A DNA stretch of 64,000 nt from Gnetum montanum. Taxonomy: Eukaryota > Streptophyta > Gnetopsida > Gnetales > Gnetaceae. The DNA is taken from NCBI GenBank assembly GCA_015680685.1, contig MNCI01023945.1, positions 27,808-91,807 of the forward strand, given 5' to 3'. This document shows positions 1 through 10,559 of this stretch, in pieces (position 1 is the first letter of the stretch; each line of letters begins with the position of its first letter). The notes beneath the pieces were generated by a model. The model did no database searches. It was not told the origin of the DNA and saw only the letters and a list, made by a program, of their open reading frames with translations. Both the position numbers and the translations under genes were made by a program.

Positions 1-59
1 TCCGCAAGAGGGTAAACCATTTTATATCTACCTTTCCATCTCTGATACATCCATTACTT

Positions 60-240
60 CTATAATCCTTCAAAAATGTGATGATGGAGTAGAGATTCCT
101 ATATACTACCTTAGCCATGCATTAGTCTCCCACAAGACCTGATACACTGAAGTGGAGAAGTACTGTCTAGCACTAGTCTTCTCCTTGAAGAAGTGGAGAT
201 ACTACATCTTTAGAAGTTAAGTTAACATAATTTGTAAGGA
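60..240 (+). pseudogene. RT-attached RNase H remnant of the Tat-like element
   Basis: Translation gives IYYLSHALVSHKT, a stop, then YTEVEKYCLALVFSLKKWRYY. This is the typical RNase H segment that follows gypsy reverse transcriptase (YYxSxxL...YxxxEKxxLAxVxxxxKxRxY). The stop between the two pieces and the many stops after it show decay. The polymerase itself would lie left of the window. Confidence 0.75.
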
Positions 241-451
241 AAATATACTTAGAGCCATAAGAATCAACATCTATGAAAGTAGCCATATAGCTCAATGAAA
301 AGCCATAATCATGGAGTTTAACCTTCATTACATCTCTCAATCCTCAACAAAAGATCAAGGTATATCCGTATAGCTCATAGTTTCACCTATCGATGATCAA
401 ACAACCATAGATCCTAAGTTCCCTAACAAGCATATTAATATTATTAGCCAA

Positions 452-1093
452 GTGCCCAAATATTATGAGGTGGTCATGCACTTTGATGGAGCTTCAACTA
501 CCCATGTGGCTAGTCCCACTACCATCATAACATTTCCATCTGGTGAGATCCAACCCTTCGCCTATTGTTTTGAGTTTCCATGTTTCAACAACATAGTAGA
601 ATATCAGGGTTTGATCAAAGGGATGATGGTAGTTCATGATCTAGGAATTAGACACTTAACAATCAAATGTGATTCATAACTTGTGGTCAACCAAGTGACT
701 GAGGTCTATGTATGTGAGACCAAACACTTACAACCTTATTGTGACCTAGGGAAGCAATTGTTACAACAATTCATAAATGTTGATATCCAATACATACCCC
801 AAAAAAAGAATGTCATAGGCAATGCAATTGCAATGTTAGCCCTTAGAGTGATGTCAAATGTGTTTAGTAAGTTGCCCATATTAACCATGGATTGTGCCAC
901 TCTTATCACAAAAAATACTAAGGATACCTTCATGGTCATCATTCATACCACTCCTTCCAAGGAATGGTATGATGATATCAAATTTTACCTTATACATGGT
1001 GAATCCTCACAAGGCCTCACGACTACTCAAAAGGATGTTGTACACAAGCAATTAAAGCAATATGTCATCGTAGGTGATAATATATTATGTTGA
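452..1093 (+). pseudogene. Second (archaeal-type) RNase H domain plus linker, Tat-like pol
   Basis: One frame, broken by a single TAA at 677-679 where a glutamine codon is expected in the family. The first part carries MHFDGAS, NNIVEYQGLIKGM and DLGIRHLTIKCDS. These match the catalytic blocks of the extra RNase H of Tat elements (FDGAS, AEYEAL, GDSxLV). After the stop come LVVNQV and IQYIPQKKNVIGNAIAMLAL, the end of the domain (IPRxxNxxADALA), with the final catalytic aspartate position replaced. The linker to integrase follows up to 1093. Confidence 0.8.
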
Positions 1094-2180
1094 CAATCCT
1101 ATCATGACATACTCCTAATGTTCCTAGGTAAAATCAAAGCTAGAGTAGTCCTAGATGAGGTTCACAAGGGTGTTTGTGGAGGACATATAGGACCTAGAGC
1201 CATGGCTGCTAAGATTAGACAGTTAGGCTACTATTGGCCTCATATGGAAAATGACTACTTGTAAAAGGTTAAGCATTGTGACACATGCCAATGGTATAGC
1301 AACCTCATACATGTACCATCAATTGAGTTGCATATCACTTAGACAACATGGTCGTTTCAACAATGGGGGTTGGATATCATTCGACCTATAACACCAGCAG
1401 GGCATAACTTCATCATCACTACAATTGAATACTTTACAAAGTGGGTTGAGGCTATTCCCCTAAGGAAGACTACATCTGAGCAGGTCTGCAAATTCATCCT
1501 AGATAACATTGTAGCTCATTTTGGCATACCCATGACCATAGTTACTGATAATGGACCATAATTTAGTATCCAAGAAACAAAATATTTCTTTCATGATCTA
1601 GGCATTAAGCATTCTTTCTTGTCACCTTGTTACCCTCAAGCCAATGAACAAGCCAAAGTAAGTAGCAAATCCATCATCAACTTGCTTAAGAAGATGCCCA
1701 ACAACAAGTGTAAATAGCATGAGCGGCTTTTCCATGCATTGAGCATACAAAACAACCTATCACATGAAAACTAGTATATCCCTTATAGCTTGGTTTATGA
1801 TTCTGAAGTTGTTTTACCTCTTGAATTTTAGGTGCCATCATTCTAAATAGCCTTGACTAACTTCATCAATGATGAGCAAAATAAGGAGTTGTAGACAATA
1901 TCCCTGGACTTAGTGAAGGAGCAACATATGCAAGTTCTTGCTCACATCAAACACTATCAAGAGAGGCACAAATGGCAGCATCACCATAACTTGATCAAGG
2001 AGGGTGACATAATCCTCAAAGCCATCCATGAGCATGCACATAAATTCTTAGCCAACTAGGAAGGATCCTTCCTTATCACCAAAGCTTGTGGAAATGGAGC
2101 ATTCAAGATAGCCAACATGGATGGGAATGAGTTGGCTAATTCAATCAGTCATTCCTATCTAAAGCCATACTACATGTAGT
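1094..2180 (+). pseudogene. Integrase remnant (HHCC finger, DDE core, C-terminal part), Tat-like element
   Basis: The zinc-binding part reads VHKGVCGGHIG ... LGYYWPHM ... CDTCQ at about 1160-1290. The core has GLDIIRP and YFTKWVEAIPL at about 1365-1470 and VTDNGP at 1541-1558, giving the first two catalytic aspartates. The third acidic position, near PCYPQANEQAKV at about 1630, is lysine, so the DDE triad is broken. The C-terminal part runs to SYLKPYYM at about 2178. Numerous TAG and TGA codons lie at positions that are usually Q, W or R, the signature of C-to-T decay. Confidence 0.85.
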
Positions 2181-2620
2181 CGACAATCATCAACAAGAAA
2201 GCCTACTTTTAATAGCCTGCCAAGGCCTTAAATTGGTACCATGGCCCATCACAGCCTTAAACTAGTGACTTCAATGACTTAGATAACTTGGTTTTATTAT
2301 CTCATGTGGTCTATGTGCATTATAGCATCATAGTGTGCAATGGTGTTTTTTATTCTTTGTCGATGCCTCTCAGGGTCAATCCTCCAAGCACCAACAAAGA
2401 AGAACCATTGAAACACTAAAAAATTTTGTATGTTATAGCCAATTTCCATCATGTAGCTTTCACTCCATGAAACCTGAGCTAAAACTTCATTGTAAATATG
2501 AATATTGTAATCCATAAGGGGCAATCTTGCATATTCCATACTTTTGGGACAGAAAAATGCCTCATGAGTGATTAAAGCCTTATTCCCCAAGTGAAAAAAG
2601 TGATCTAGTGTCTATATTTG
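2181..2620 (+). other. Non-coding spacer between integrase and 3' LTR
   Basis: About 440 bases with no recognisable gene; short frames on both strands show no family match. In the element this is the untranslated stretch between integrase and the polypurine tract. Confidence 0.5.
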
Positions 2621-3172
2621 GGCTTGGGGTGGGGGGTGGGAGGGTCAAAATTACCTTTTGGAATGCCAACAATGGAAATTTAATGGGTTTTATGATGGGT
2701 ATATATTTTTCTATGCTAGAAACACTTACAAGGGAAAAATCTCACCAACCCCTAGCATGGAGGAGTGGGGGATTTTCCCTCAACATGGAAACTCCCCCAA
2801 CATAGAGACTGCATGCATAGCTTGGAAACCTTTCCCCCTTAGCATGGAGACTCCATACCTAGCATGAAAACTACATGCCCTCAGTGTGGAAACCAAAAAA
2901 GCCAAATTTTAACACTCCATGCACTCTAACATTAACCAACTACTTCAGTAAGAATGGCAGAAGGCTTAGCGTGGAAGATTCATCTCCAATATGGAAGGTG
3001 TACCCCCATTACTATTTGTAGTAAATAAAATGGCCATGGCGGAAGGCATTTACTATGTATAGTAACCCCCCAAATTTTGGCACCCATCTCACCTATATGA
3101 GGTAGAACTTTGTAGCCAATTTGTAGCCATTGTGCAATCAAATTATAGCCAAATCATTCATGGCCTATAACC

Positions 3173-3180
3173 TATAAAAA
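3173..3180 (+). promoter_or_regulatory. Putative LTR TATA box
   Basis: TATAAAAA in the middle of the presumed 3' LTR, on the element's own strand, where the U3/R boundary promoter is expected. Confidence 0.45.
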
Positions 3181-3452
3181 CCAACCTTGAACATCATTTA
3201 CAAGTTCTATAATTTTCTACAGTTTCAAATTTTTGGCAATCTAAGACTTTTGGACAATTCCACACTTTGGAATTCTTAAGAACTCAAGAGCTCTTCCAAT
3301 CTCTCGTGTTGGCATTCTCTTGAACCCTAGTGTGAAAGCACTGTAACTTTATCACCCTAAGATTTATGAACTTTTGGTGTCAACATTGCATTTTTGGGTC
3401 TTCCAACCCCTAGCTTGGAGTAATCTAGTAGCCAAATTCATCACTTTTCTCA

Positions 3453-3469
3453 CCCCCCCCCCCCCCCCC
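3453..3469. repeat. Homopolymer run of 17 C
   Basis: An uninterrupted C run inside the presumed LTR. It may be a real mononucleotide repeat; its exact length is prone to sequencing error. Confidence 0.9.
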
Positions 3470-3884
3470 AGTAGTAACCCAAATTGTAGATCTACAATTT
3501 GTAGCAAAGGAGATTAAAACACATTAGGAGTGGCTTGGTACTTGGATCGTGGAGTAGATTACATCAGCTTGAATAGGCCTTGAACTCTTGCCTCAATGAA
3601 CCCTCCTTTGCTCTCTCATGGGCATTTATTAAACACATTTCTGGAACTCTTCCTTTATTATTTTAATAAAGTTTTAATTTTTCATTTTTGTGTACAACTT
3701 GCATTTGTTTTTCCATTCTATAGATTTGTAAATTTTTTTGCATCATTTTTTTCTTTTTATAAATCCCTAAGTGATCTGTCAGACTATTTAGGCACCCTAA
3801 ATTCCATTTTTTGGAGGCCCTGGGGATTCGGGGTTGAGGCTACTATACCAGATTGATTGGTTTTCCAATGATCAATTTTTTTCA

Positions 3885-4799
3885 TCACAACAAGTTGGAA
3901 GTAGCATGTCTAATGGAATCATTAGAATAGTGGGCTATCCCTCCCCTTTTACATAATTTTTGGATAAGGCATGGAAAGGGGAGTGCCTTCCTCCCATGTT
4001 CGTTTTCATTAAAATGCTTCTTCATCTCCAAAAAATTCAGCTTTGGGAGGTTAATCGAAAATTTTCCGCTTAAAGTGGTGCACGCACAAGTAAAGAAGGC
4101 TATGATATTTTTAGGACTCATTGTCAAATTGAGGTGGTATGCCACCATCTTAAAATATGCATGCTTTACCATTGTGAATGCACCAAACTCCTTTTGATCA
4201 ACATTGTAGCATCGTTGGACCCACTCCTTCTTGACCTCAGAGTCCACTTTTATTGAAATCTCTACCAAGATTGCTCTAGTTTCTGGCAATCCAAGGACCT
4301 TAGAGATGGCCTTCACAGAGTAGGAGATAGATATGTCCTTGATCTTCATTGTGGCATCATACTACCTATTATTCCAGAGGAGGTATGGTTCACCCATGTA
4401 CCATTCTCCATTGGAAGTGAGAATGGGCCACATGGGTGAAGTCTAGAGTTGTGCTCTGACATCTTCTAGGGCTATCTATAGGAAAGACCCAAAGTTCAGT
4501 TTAGGAAGAATAGCTTTTTGGATCTTCCTAGATCCAATTTTCCTCAGACAAGCCTTCGTTAGAGTGACCTCAAGGTTAGGTCTAGGTCTAGGCATCTCAT
4601 CTCAATGGAATTACTTTGTTTCAACTTCTAGAATCTATTAGATAGATTCCACTTTGGGATCCTCACAAAGAAGTCCTATTGCATATGTCTCTGCTACCTA
4701 CTCCTAGGTCTACTCCTATTGGCCCCTTCTAATTCTAGGTTGCTTTTCCCTTGTTTGGGATGGTCCTCCTTCCTACGGTTGCTTTGGTCTAGGCATCAT
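3885..4799 (-). pseudogene. Decayed plant-transposon ORF resembling the 'putative plant transposon protein' domain
   Basis: Reading on the minus strand from ATG-ATG at 4799, one frame of about 300 codons runs to a stop at 3885, broken by a few TAG/TGA codons at likely W or Q positions. Its C-terminal 154 residues (4349-3885) are open. Visible features are a proline/arginine/glutamine-rich start (MMPRPKQP) and the phrase ISYSVKAISKVLGLPETR. That phrase resembles the conserved xFxxxxINxxLGLP segment of the plant-transposon domain carried by some Athila-type elements. The family match is from memory and is moderate. No catalytic residues are recognised. It could be a displaced ORF of the neighbouring Athila-like element or a separate relic. 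Confidence 0.45.
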
Positions 4800-6950
4800 C
4801 TGTGATCACAACATGACCAAGGATTAGCATTTGATGTATAACTTTATAATATTTAAGTACCTTATCTCTTGGGTTAGCTACACTTGGCTAAGTTGTGTTC
4901 ATGGTAGATTAATCATTTTATTATTATTTTATTTTCATGTTTACCAAAGTTTGTTGGAAAGGTTTAACTCTCATAAATTAGTGATTTTAATGTTATTGTA
5001 TTAGTTAAACCTTGTGGGAGTTAGAAAAAAATTTTCAACGAAAACCTAAGGTTTTTTTAAAAAAATTTCATTAGAAACCTAAGGTTTGTGGCCCCCACAA
5101 CATAGAGCTTACCTTTGGTAGCTATAGGAACAAAAAAAGAGGTGAATCGAACAAGTGGTTTGAAAGTTATGGGCTTTGGAATGTTTTGTGCTCTGAAAAA
5201 TTTTAAAAACTCCTTTTATGTTTGAAGTAAATGGCAAAAATTTCCAAATTTTTGCATAGTATTTATAGGATTTTGTGGATGCATCAACGAGATCTTGTAT
5301 ACAGGGTTGTGTTGACATGAGGGGCTACATCGATGGGATCCCACTGACACACCCAAAGATAAAACTTTCACTTTCAAAATTTGCATAAAAATGAAGAATT
5401 TTTTCTCAAAGTTGGAGTCCATAGAGATCCAGAAAGACCATCAACATGAAGAAATGCTTGAAGAGTTAAATATATTTCACAAAAAAGAAGTTTTTATTAA
5501 GAAAAATGAGTGGAGAAACTTAGAAAGGAGTGCAAAACTAGACACAATTGACATGCAGCACAAATGATTTGAATAAAAACATGTCTAAGGATAAGCAACT
5601 TAACTATCCCAACCAAGAGGTATGCAAGTGGGTGCTCTCCATAGTAGGCTCATGCCTTTAATTCCCTTACATACCCTCAAACCAAGGATTCCATGGGCTC
5701 CATGGATGATTAATGATTATGGATAGTGAAGGAATAAATCTCGAAAGAATCTACCTACGAATTTTGACATATCAAACTAAGACGTTGAACAAAACATGAA
5801 AAATTGGAAGTGAGGTGAGTTATGGGAAGCATAGATGGATGAGAGAGAGTGGAATGGTCCCATATCATGGTCCCCTTGCGGATTTTGTGGTTAATATGAC
5901 CTAATAACAACCATCCTTAGTTTGAATCAAAACTAACCACTTTCAGTGACTTTGCATCAACACTCTAAGTCTAGTCGATCTCCTCAAGACACAAGAGATC
6001 ACTTACCATTCCTTAAAGAGAAGAAAAGAGAAGCAGGAAATGAGATGGACCTTAATTAGAGAGGATTTTCAGACATTGGTAACATGTCTTTCTAGTTTCA
6101 TAACCAGTGCTTGTAGCTCATTATTTCATCTAAGGGATGTACTTTAAATTCCCATTGTTATTTTTGGATTTTATATTTTTACATTTTCAGATGGGAATCA
6201 CACCATGTAAAGACTTTTAACTTTTTGTTATTGGTTGATAGTGGAATGGTGAGAAATTAATGAAAACACTCATGCACTCAAGAGAGTAGGGAAGTATAAA
6301 GAGCATTAAATCCTCTTGAAGACACACCCTTATCTATCCTTTTAATCCTTCCCAAGTTTGGAAATTTCCAAGGTCACAAGTTTATTATAAGTTTCATTAA
6401 GGAAGGGACCTCATATTTCCAAAACAAAGAACACCATAGAGTTTATGGATGGGTGGATGATGTGGACTCACTACCTATTATCATTAAAAAGAAATCATAT
6501 CTTAGTTATCAATACCAAAATTCAAAGATAGAATCCAAACATTAGCAATCAAATAACATTATAGTTTAAACCATAATCAGTTAACAGCTATAGTTGCATT
6601 TAGTCCTAGTAGCAATAAAGAAAAATAAAATAAAATAATATATAAGGAAAAAATTAGAAAAATTCAAACCAAATAATGTAAAATATAGAAGAAATTGTAA
6701 AATATTTAAGAAAGAAAAAATGTACTAAATATGGTGTAAAATAAAAAATGGTGTTAAACAAAAAGTGTCAAAACAAAAAAAAAAGTGTAAAAACAAAGGA
6801 GCCCACTTTAATAGATTAGCATGAATGACCATCTCCCCCATGACTAAGTTGGAAGAAGGAGATCCAAAATATTGAGCGTGTGTGTCCATCTGTTGAGGTG
6901 TTCTAGTCACTATCTCTTTTAGACCCATGTAAAGGTTTGATTTGTTACAT
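4800..6950 (-). other. Non-coding region with an LTR-like block
   Basis: No gene is recognised. A minus-strand TATAAATA (5260-5267), followed leftward by AT-rich sequence and on the right by a GTGTTGACA...CATCGATGG block, resembles the promoter part of the LTR at 13160-13930. This suggests a related, diverged LTR between about 4900 and 5420. The rest (5420-6950) is AT-rich and probably 3' untranslated sequence of the Athila-like element to the right. No boundary or target duplication could be fixed. Confidence 0.35.
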
Positions 6951-6959
6951 GTTAACTAG

Positions 6960-7960
6960 AAATTTCTTGTTTGGACTTTCAGGTTTGTATATTAACATGG
7001 CCTCAGAAGTAAAGTTTTTATAGATAACATAAGGCCCTTCCCACAAATTTTGAACTTGATTCTTTGTGGTACATGTGTAGAATTCTAGTAGAAGATCCTA
7101 TCTCCTGGTTGAAATTTGACTTTCCTTGTTCTAAGATCATGGCATTACTTGTTGAATGCCTTGTGCAACTCATTAGATAATAGGGCTACCAATCGGTTCT
7201 CGTCTAGCAAGTTGAGGTTCATCAATATTTCTTTTCTACTAGACTTAGGTCAAGGTCAAGGTCACAAGTTGTTGATAGTGTACGAACTTCAACTTAAATT
7301 AGAAGTATTAATAGTTTTCCATACACAAGCTCATAGGGAGAGTAGCCAATAGGAAGTTTCCATATGGAATGGTAGGCCCAAAGGACATCATTGAGTTTTG
7401 TGATCCAATCCCTCCTATATTTACTAATAGTTCTTGTTAGTATTTTTGTGATTTCCCTATTTGTAACCTTTGCTTAACTATTTGCTTGGGGGTGTTAAGG
7501 TGTTGTTAATATATGTTTAACCCCCAAGTGTTGCATAAGCTTTCGAAAGGCAGTGCTTGTAAAGTGAGTTCCATTATTAGAAATAAGTATATGTGGCACA
7601 TCAAACCTATTTACAACATTTTTTTGTACAAACTAAGTAGCTATAGAAGATGTGCAATCAATGATAGTTGCAGCTTCTATTCATTTTGTACAATAGTCCA
7701 CAACAACTATGATGTATGCCTTTCCATTTGACATGGGTGTGATGGAACCCGTGAAGTCAATGCCCAAAATGTTGAAGGTCTCTAATGGTTGGATCCACTA
7801 TTGAGATCCCTCCATATGAGTAGTTATTCCACCATCATGTTGGTAGTGTTCACAAAAGCAGATGAATTGGTAAGTGTCCCTGAAAAGTGTTGGCCAATAA
7901 TACCCTACCATGAGGATCTTAATGGTCGTGTGTCTCCCAACATAGTGGCCCCCACAAGGA
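6960..7960 (-). pseudogene. Integrase remnant, Athila-like element A
   Basis: The minus-strand translation shows the finger phrase KILMVGYYWPT near 7890, then FNILGIDFTGSI near 7760 with the first catalytic aspartate. Further on come a second block ending in ISNNGTHFTS near 7575, where the expected D is N, and HPQANS-stop-AKV near 7505, where the third acidic residue is K. A trailing C-terminal portion with SPYELVYGK lies near 7330. Several frame changes and stops make it clearly dead. Confidence 0.8.
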
Positions 7961-8229
7961 CCCTCTTGATCATCTTGGAGAATGCACAGTTGTTTAGCAT
8001 TTAGAACACACCAATGAACCTAGCCATTGGCACACACCTTGTAAAGATGTCTAAGGATCTCCATGAAGAGTTTCACCTAGTGAAGAAACTATTGCTTCTT
8101 CCTATGGTCCCATTGTTGTGGCATCTCCTAAGTGAGAAGATAGGTGAAAATGTGATTTTACCATTTAGATTTAGTGGGCATTTATTAATTATATTCCTAG
8201 CAAAGAGGAGTTTGTTAGGAAATTGATTT

Positions 8230-8700
8230 GATAATGGACTCTTCTCCTCTTTGTTGTCCCATTGCAACTAAGACAAGTGGTCAACAACCACGTTCTTAGT
8301 TTTCTTTTGATCTACCATTGTAAGATCAAATTCCTACAAGATGACTAGCCACTGTATGACACGAGGACTCACCATCAATTTTTTCATTAGGAACTAGATT
8401 GCACTATGGTTTGTGTGCACAACCACCTTGTACCCAAGCACATAGTTCTTGAATTTTTCCAAAGGGAACTCCACTTCTATCAATTCTTTCTCTATAGTGA
8501 TGTAATTTAGCTATGCACCCACAATGCTTCTACTCACATAGTGGATGTAGTAAGGACATTTCTAATTGTTCAACTACATGAGCATGGCTCCAAAGGAATA
8601 ATTCAATGCATCTGTCATGATGTGAAAAGGTCTAGACTAGTCATTTGCTCATAAAATTAGATTTTCCATGAGCTTCTACTTAAGATGCTAGAATGCATGC
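8230..8700 (-). pseudogene. RNase H remnant, Athila-like element A
   Basis: After the polymerase, the minus strand reads phrases such as DALNYSFGAML, YYIHYVSRS, ITIEKELIEVEFPLEKF, GYKVVVHTNH and KNVVVDHLS. These are the ordered blocks of gypsy RNase H and its C-terminal connection. Multiple stops interrupt it. Confidence 0.75.
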
Positions 8701-8759
8701 TCACATTTCTTGGTCTAGACAAATGGGGCATCCTTCTTTGCCAACTCCACCAATGATTT

Positions 8760-9440
8760 TGCGATCTTAGAGAAATTCTTAATGAATTGCAAGTAGTAGC
8801 CAGTGTGTCCAAGGAATGACCTCACATATTTGATTATTTTTGGCTATCTAGTAATTCTTTGGATGACCCTTATTTTTTTAGGATCCACCTTGATCCCTTT
8901 CTCTAAAATTCTATGCCCCAAAATAATGCCAGCCTAGACCATTAGGCAAATTTTTTGCAAATTAAGCCTAAGGTTTGTCTCTACACATCTTTTTAACATT
9001 TGCTCAAGATGGTTCAAGGCTTGCTCAAATGTAGCCCCATATGTGGAGAAGTCATCCATGAAGACTTCCATCCCTCTACCAATTTGCTATTAAAAGATGC
9101 TTAGGACAAGGCATTGGAATGTATTAGGGACATTGTACAGGTCAAACGACATCTTTCTCTATGTGAAAGTCACCTAGGGACTTGTGAATGTTGTCTTGGC
9201 CTAATCCTCTGGTGCAATCTAAATTTGGTTATAGCCACTATAACCATCTAGAAAGCTATAATAGTAATTCCCAAAAATGGTATCCAACACTTAGTCCACA
9301 AATGGAAATGGAAAGTGATCTTTATAAGTTGCCATGTTCAATAGCCCAAAATTGATATAGACCCTTCATTTTCCACCTTTCTTTGGCACTATCACAAGTG
9401 GGCTAACCCACTTGCCATTCGTAATGGGATAGATGAACCC
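8760..9440 (-). pseudogene. Reverse transcriptase remnant, Athila-like element A
   Basis: The minus-strand translation carries NGKWVSPLVIVPKKGG near 9420, YSFLDGYSGYNQI near 9260, and the catalytic box VFMDDF at 9048-9065 with both aspartates kept. After it come AGIILGHRI and RSFLGHTGYY (about 8930-8810). The FMDDF form and the GIILGH block are typical of Athila-clade polymerases. Stops fall mostly at Q/W/R positions. Confidence 0.85.
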
Positions 9441-10203
9441 TACCTTGAGGAGTTATTCAATCTCCTCCTTAATGATTTAGTTGAGTTTGGGGTTCAACCA
9501 TCATTGTGGTTGTCTCATTGGCTTGATGAAAGGATCTATGTAGATGCAGTGCTAACATATCATAGGATCATTCCTAGTGAATTCAAGATATGACTAAGCA
9601 AAGGCTATTGGGCATTTGTTGATAACCTTCAACAACTTCCTTTTCTACATAGGAGCAAGGTTGGCATTGATGATAATTGGCTTCCCATTATTTAGAAAGA
9701 CATATTCCATTCTAGCCACTAAAGGTTTTAGCCCAAGGGGCTCCTATTTAAATCTTTTAGAGATCTCCAACTCTCCCTAGTTGGTTTCATTAGGTTTATC
9801 ATTGGAGAGTTGGCAATGAACTTGCTCCAGTTCATCCATGTCCTTAATGTAGGCACTCATCAAGCTCTTAGTTAGTTCCATGCATATTTTTGAGATACTA
9901 TCATGATCAAATATCAACCACGGGGTGCCCTCCTATTTTTTCACTATTGCGTATAGGCACCTTTGAATTTCTACCACATTGGCACACTATTTGCATACTA
10001 TGATAGATGTACTTTTGATGGATCATAGTTTCAGCACACATTTGCACCCTATGTCACTATACACAATGCATGAAACATGCTTCCTCTCTATCTTTCCAAA
10101 ATTCATTTTCCTTGAAAATTTCCAAGGAGAGGTCTCTAATTTTCAACCATGCATCAATGGTGCTCAGCCAAGTCCTTTCCATGATGATTAGGAAGTCCCC
10201 CTT

Positions 10204-10530
10204 CTAGTTATTAACATGAATCACCAAGAAGTCAGCAAGATAGGACCACCCATAGATGGTGGTCACAATGTCCTTCACTAGTTCCAAGGGAACAAGGATG
10301 AACTGATCTACCAACTCAAGATAAATGTTGCTCTTCATGATTGGAGGTAGGCTCAAGGCTTTGTACATTTCATGGGAAATCAAATTCATACTAGAACTTG
10401 AGTTTAGAAGAGCCTTGCGAGGCTCATTCCTAGAGATTTGCAAATAAATTAAGAGACTCCTTAGATCATATCTTTTCCTAGGAATGTGGCTAGTCTTAAT
10501 CCTATTCATGACAACATGAGTCAACATCAT
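10204..10530 (-). pseudogene. Retropepsin-like protease remnant, Athila-like element A
   Basis: A 108-codon open stretch carries ALLNSSSSMNLI followed by EMYKALSLPP, LELVDQ and GWSYLADFLVI. This is the layout of Athila-type aspartic protease (active site DSGAS, then ADxS and the flap-adjacent DFxVI block). The catalytic aspartate position is asparagine and the following glycine is serine, so it is inactive even though the frame is open. Confidence 0.75.
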
Positions 10531-10559
10531 AGTATGTACTTTAGAAGGCCTTTGGTTTG

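Larger units (their letters stand above)
1..3870 (+). mobile_element. Tat-like Ty3/gypsy retrotransposon, 3' part (RNase H, second RNase H, integrase, 3' LTR)
   Basis: The window opens inside the pol region of a Ty3/gypsy element read on the plus strand. The order seen is the RNase H attached to reverse transcriptase, a second RNase H, integrase with its HHCC finger, a spacer, a G-rich tract, and an LTR-like region with a TATA box. Two RNase H domains in tandem are known for the Tat lineage (Ogre, Retand), which is why I place it there. The 5' half lies outside the window. All frames contain stops, so it is not functional. The right edge (about 3870) is approximate because no clean CA end or target duplication was found. 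Confidence 0.8.
2621..3870 (+). repeat. Polypurine tract and 3' LTR of the Tat-like element
   Basis: A G-rich tract at 2621-2644 is a plausible polypurine primer for plus-strand synthesis. What follows is non-coding with LTR character: repeated short phrases (AGCATGGAGACT-like, 2750-2890), a TATA box at 3173, and a run of 17 C at 3453-3469. The partner 5' LTR is off the window, so neither end can be fixed by comparison. Confidence 0.55.

Noticed and set aside
2297-2590. 97-codon minus-strand ORF
   Set aside because: Lies in the spacer of the Tat-like element opposite the coding direction; no motif recognised.
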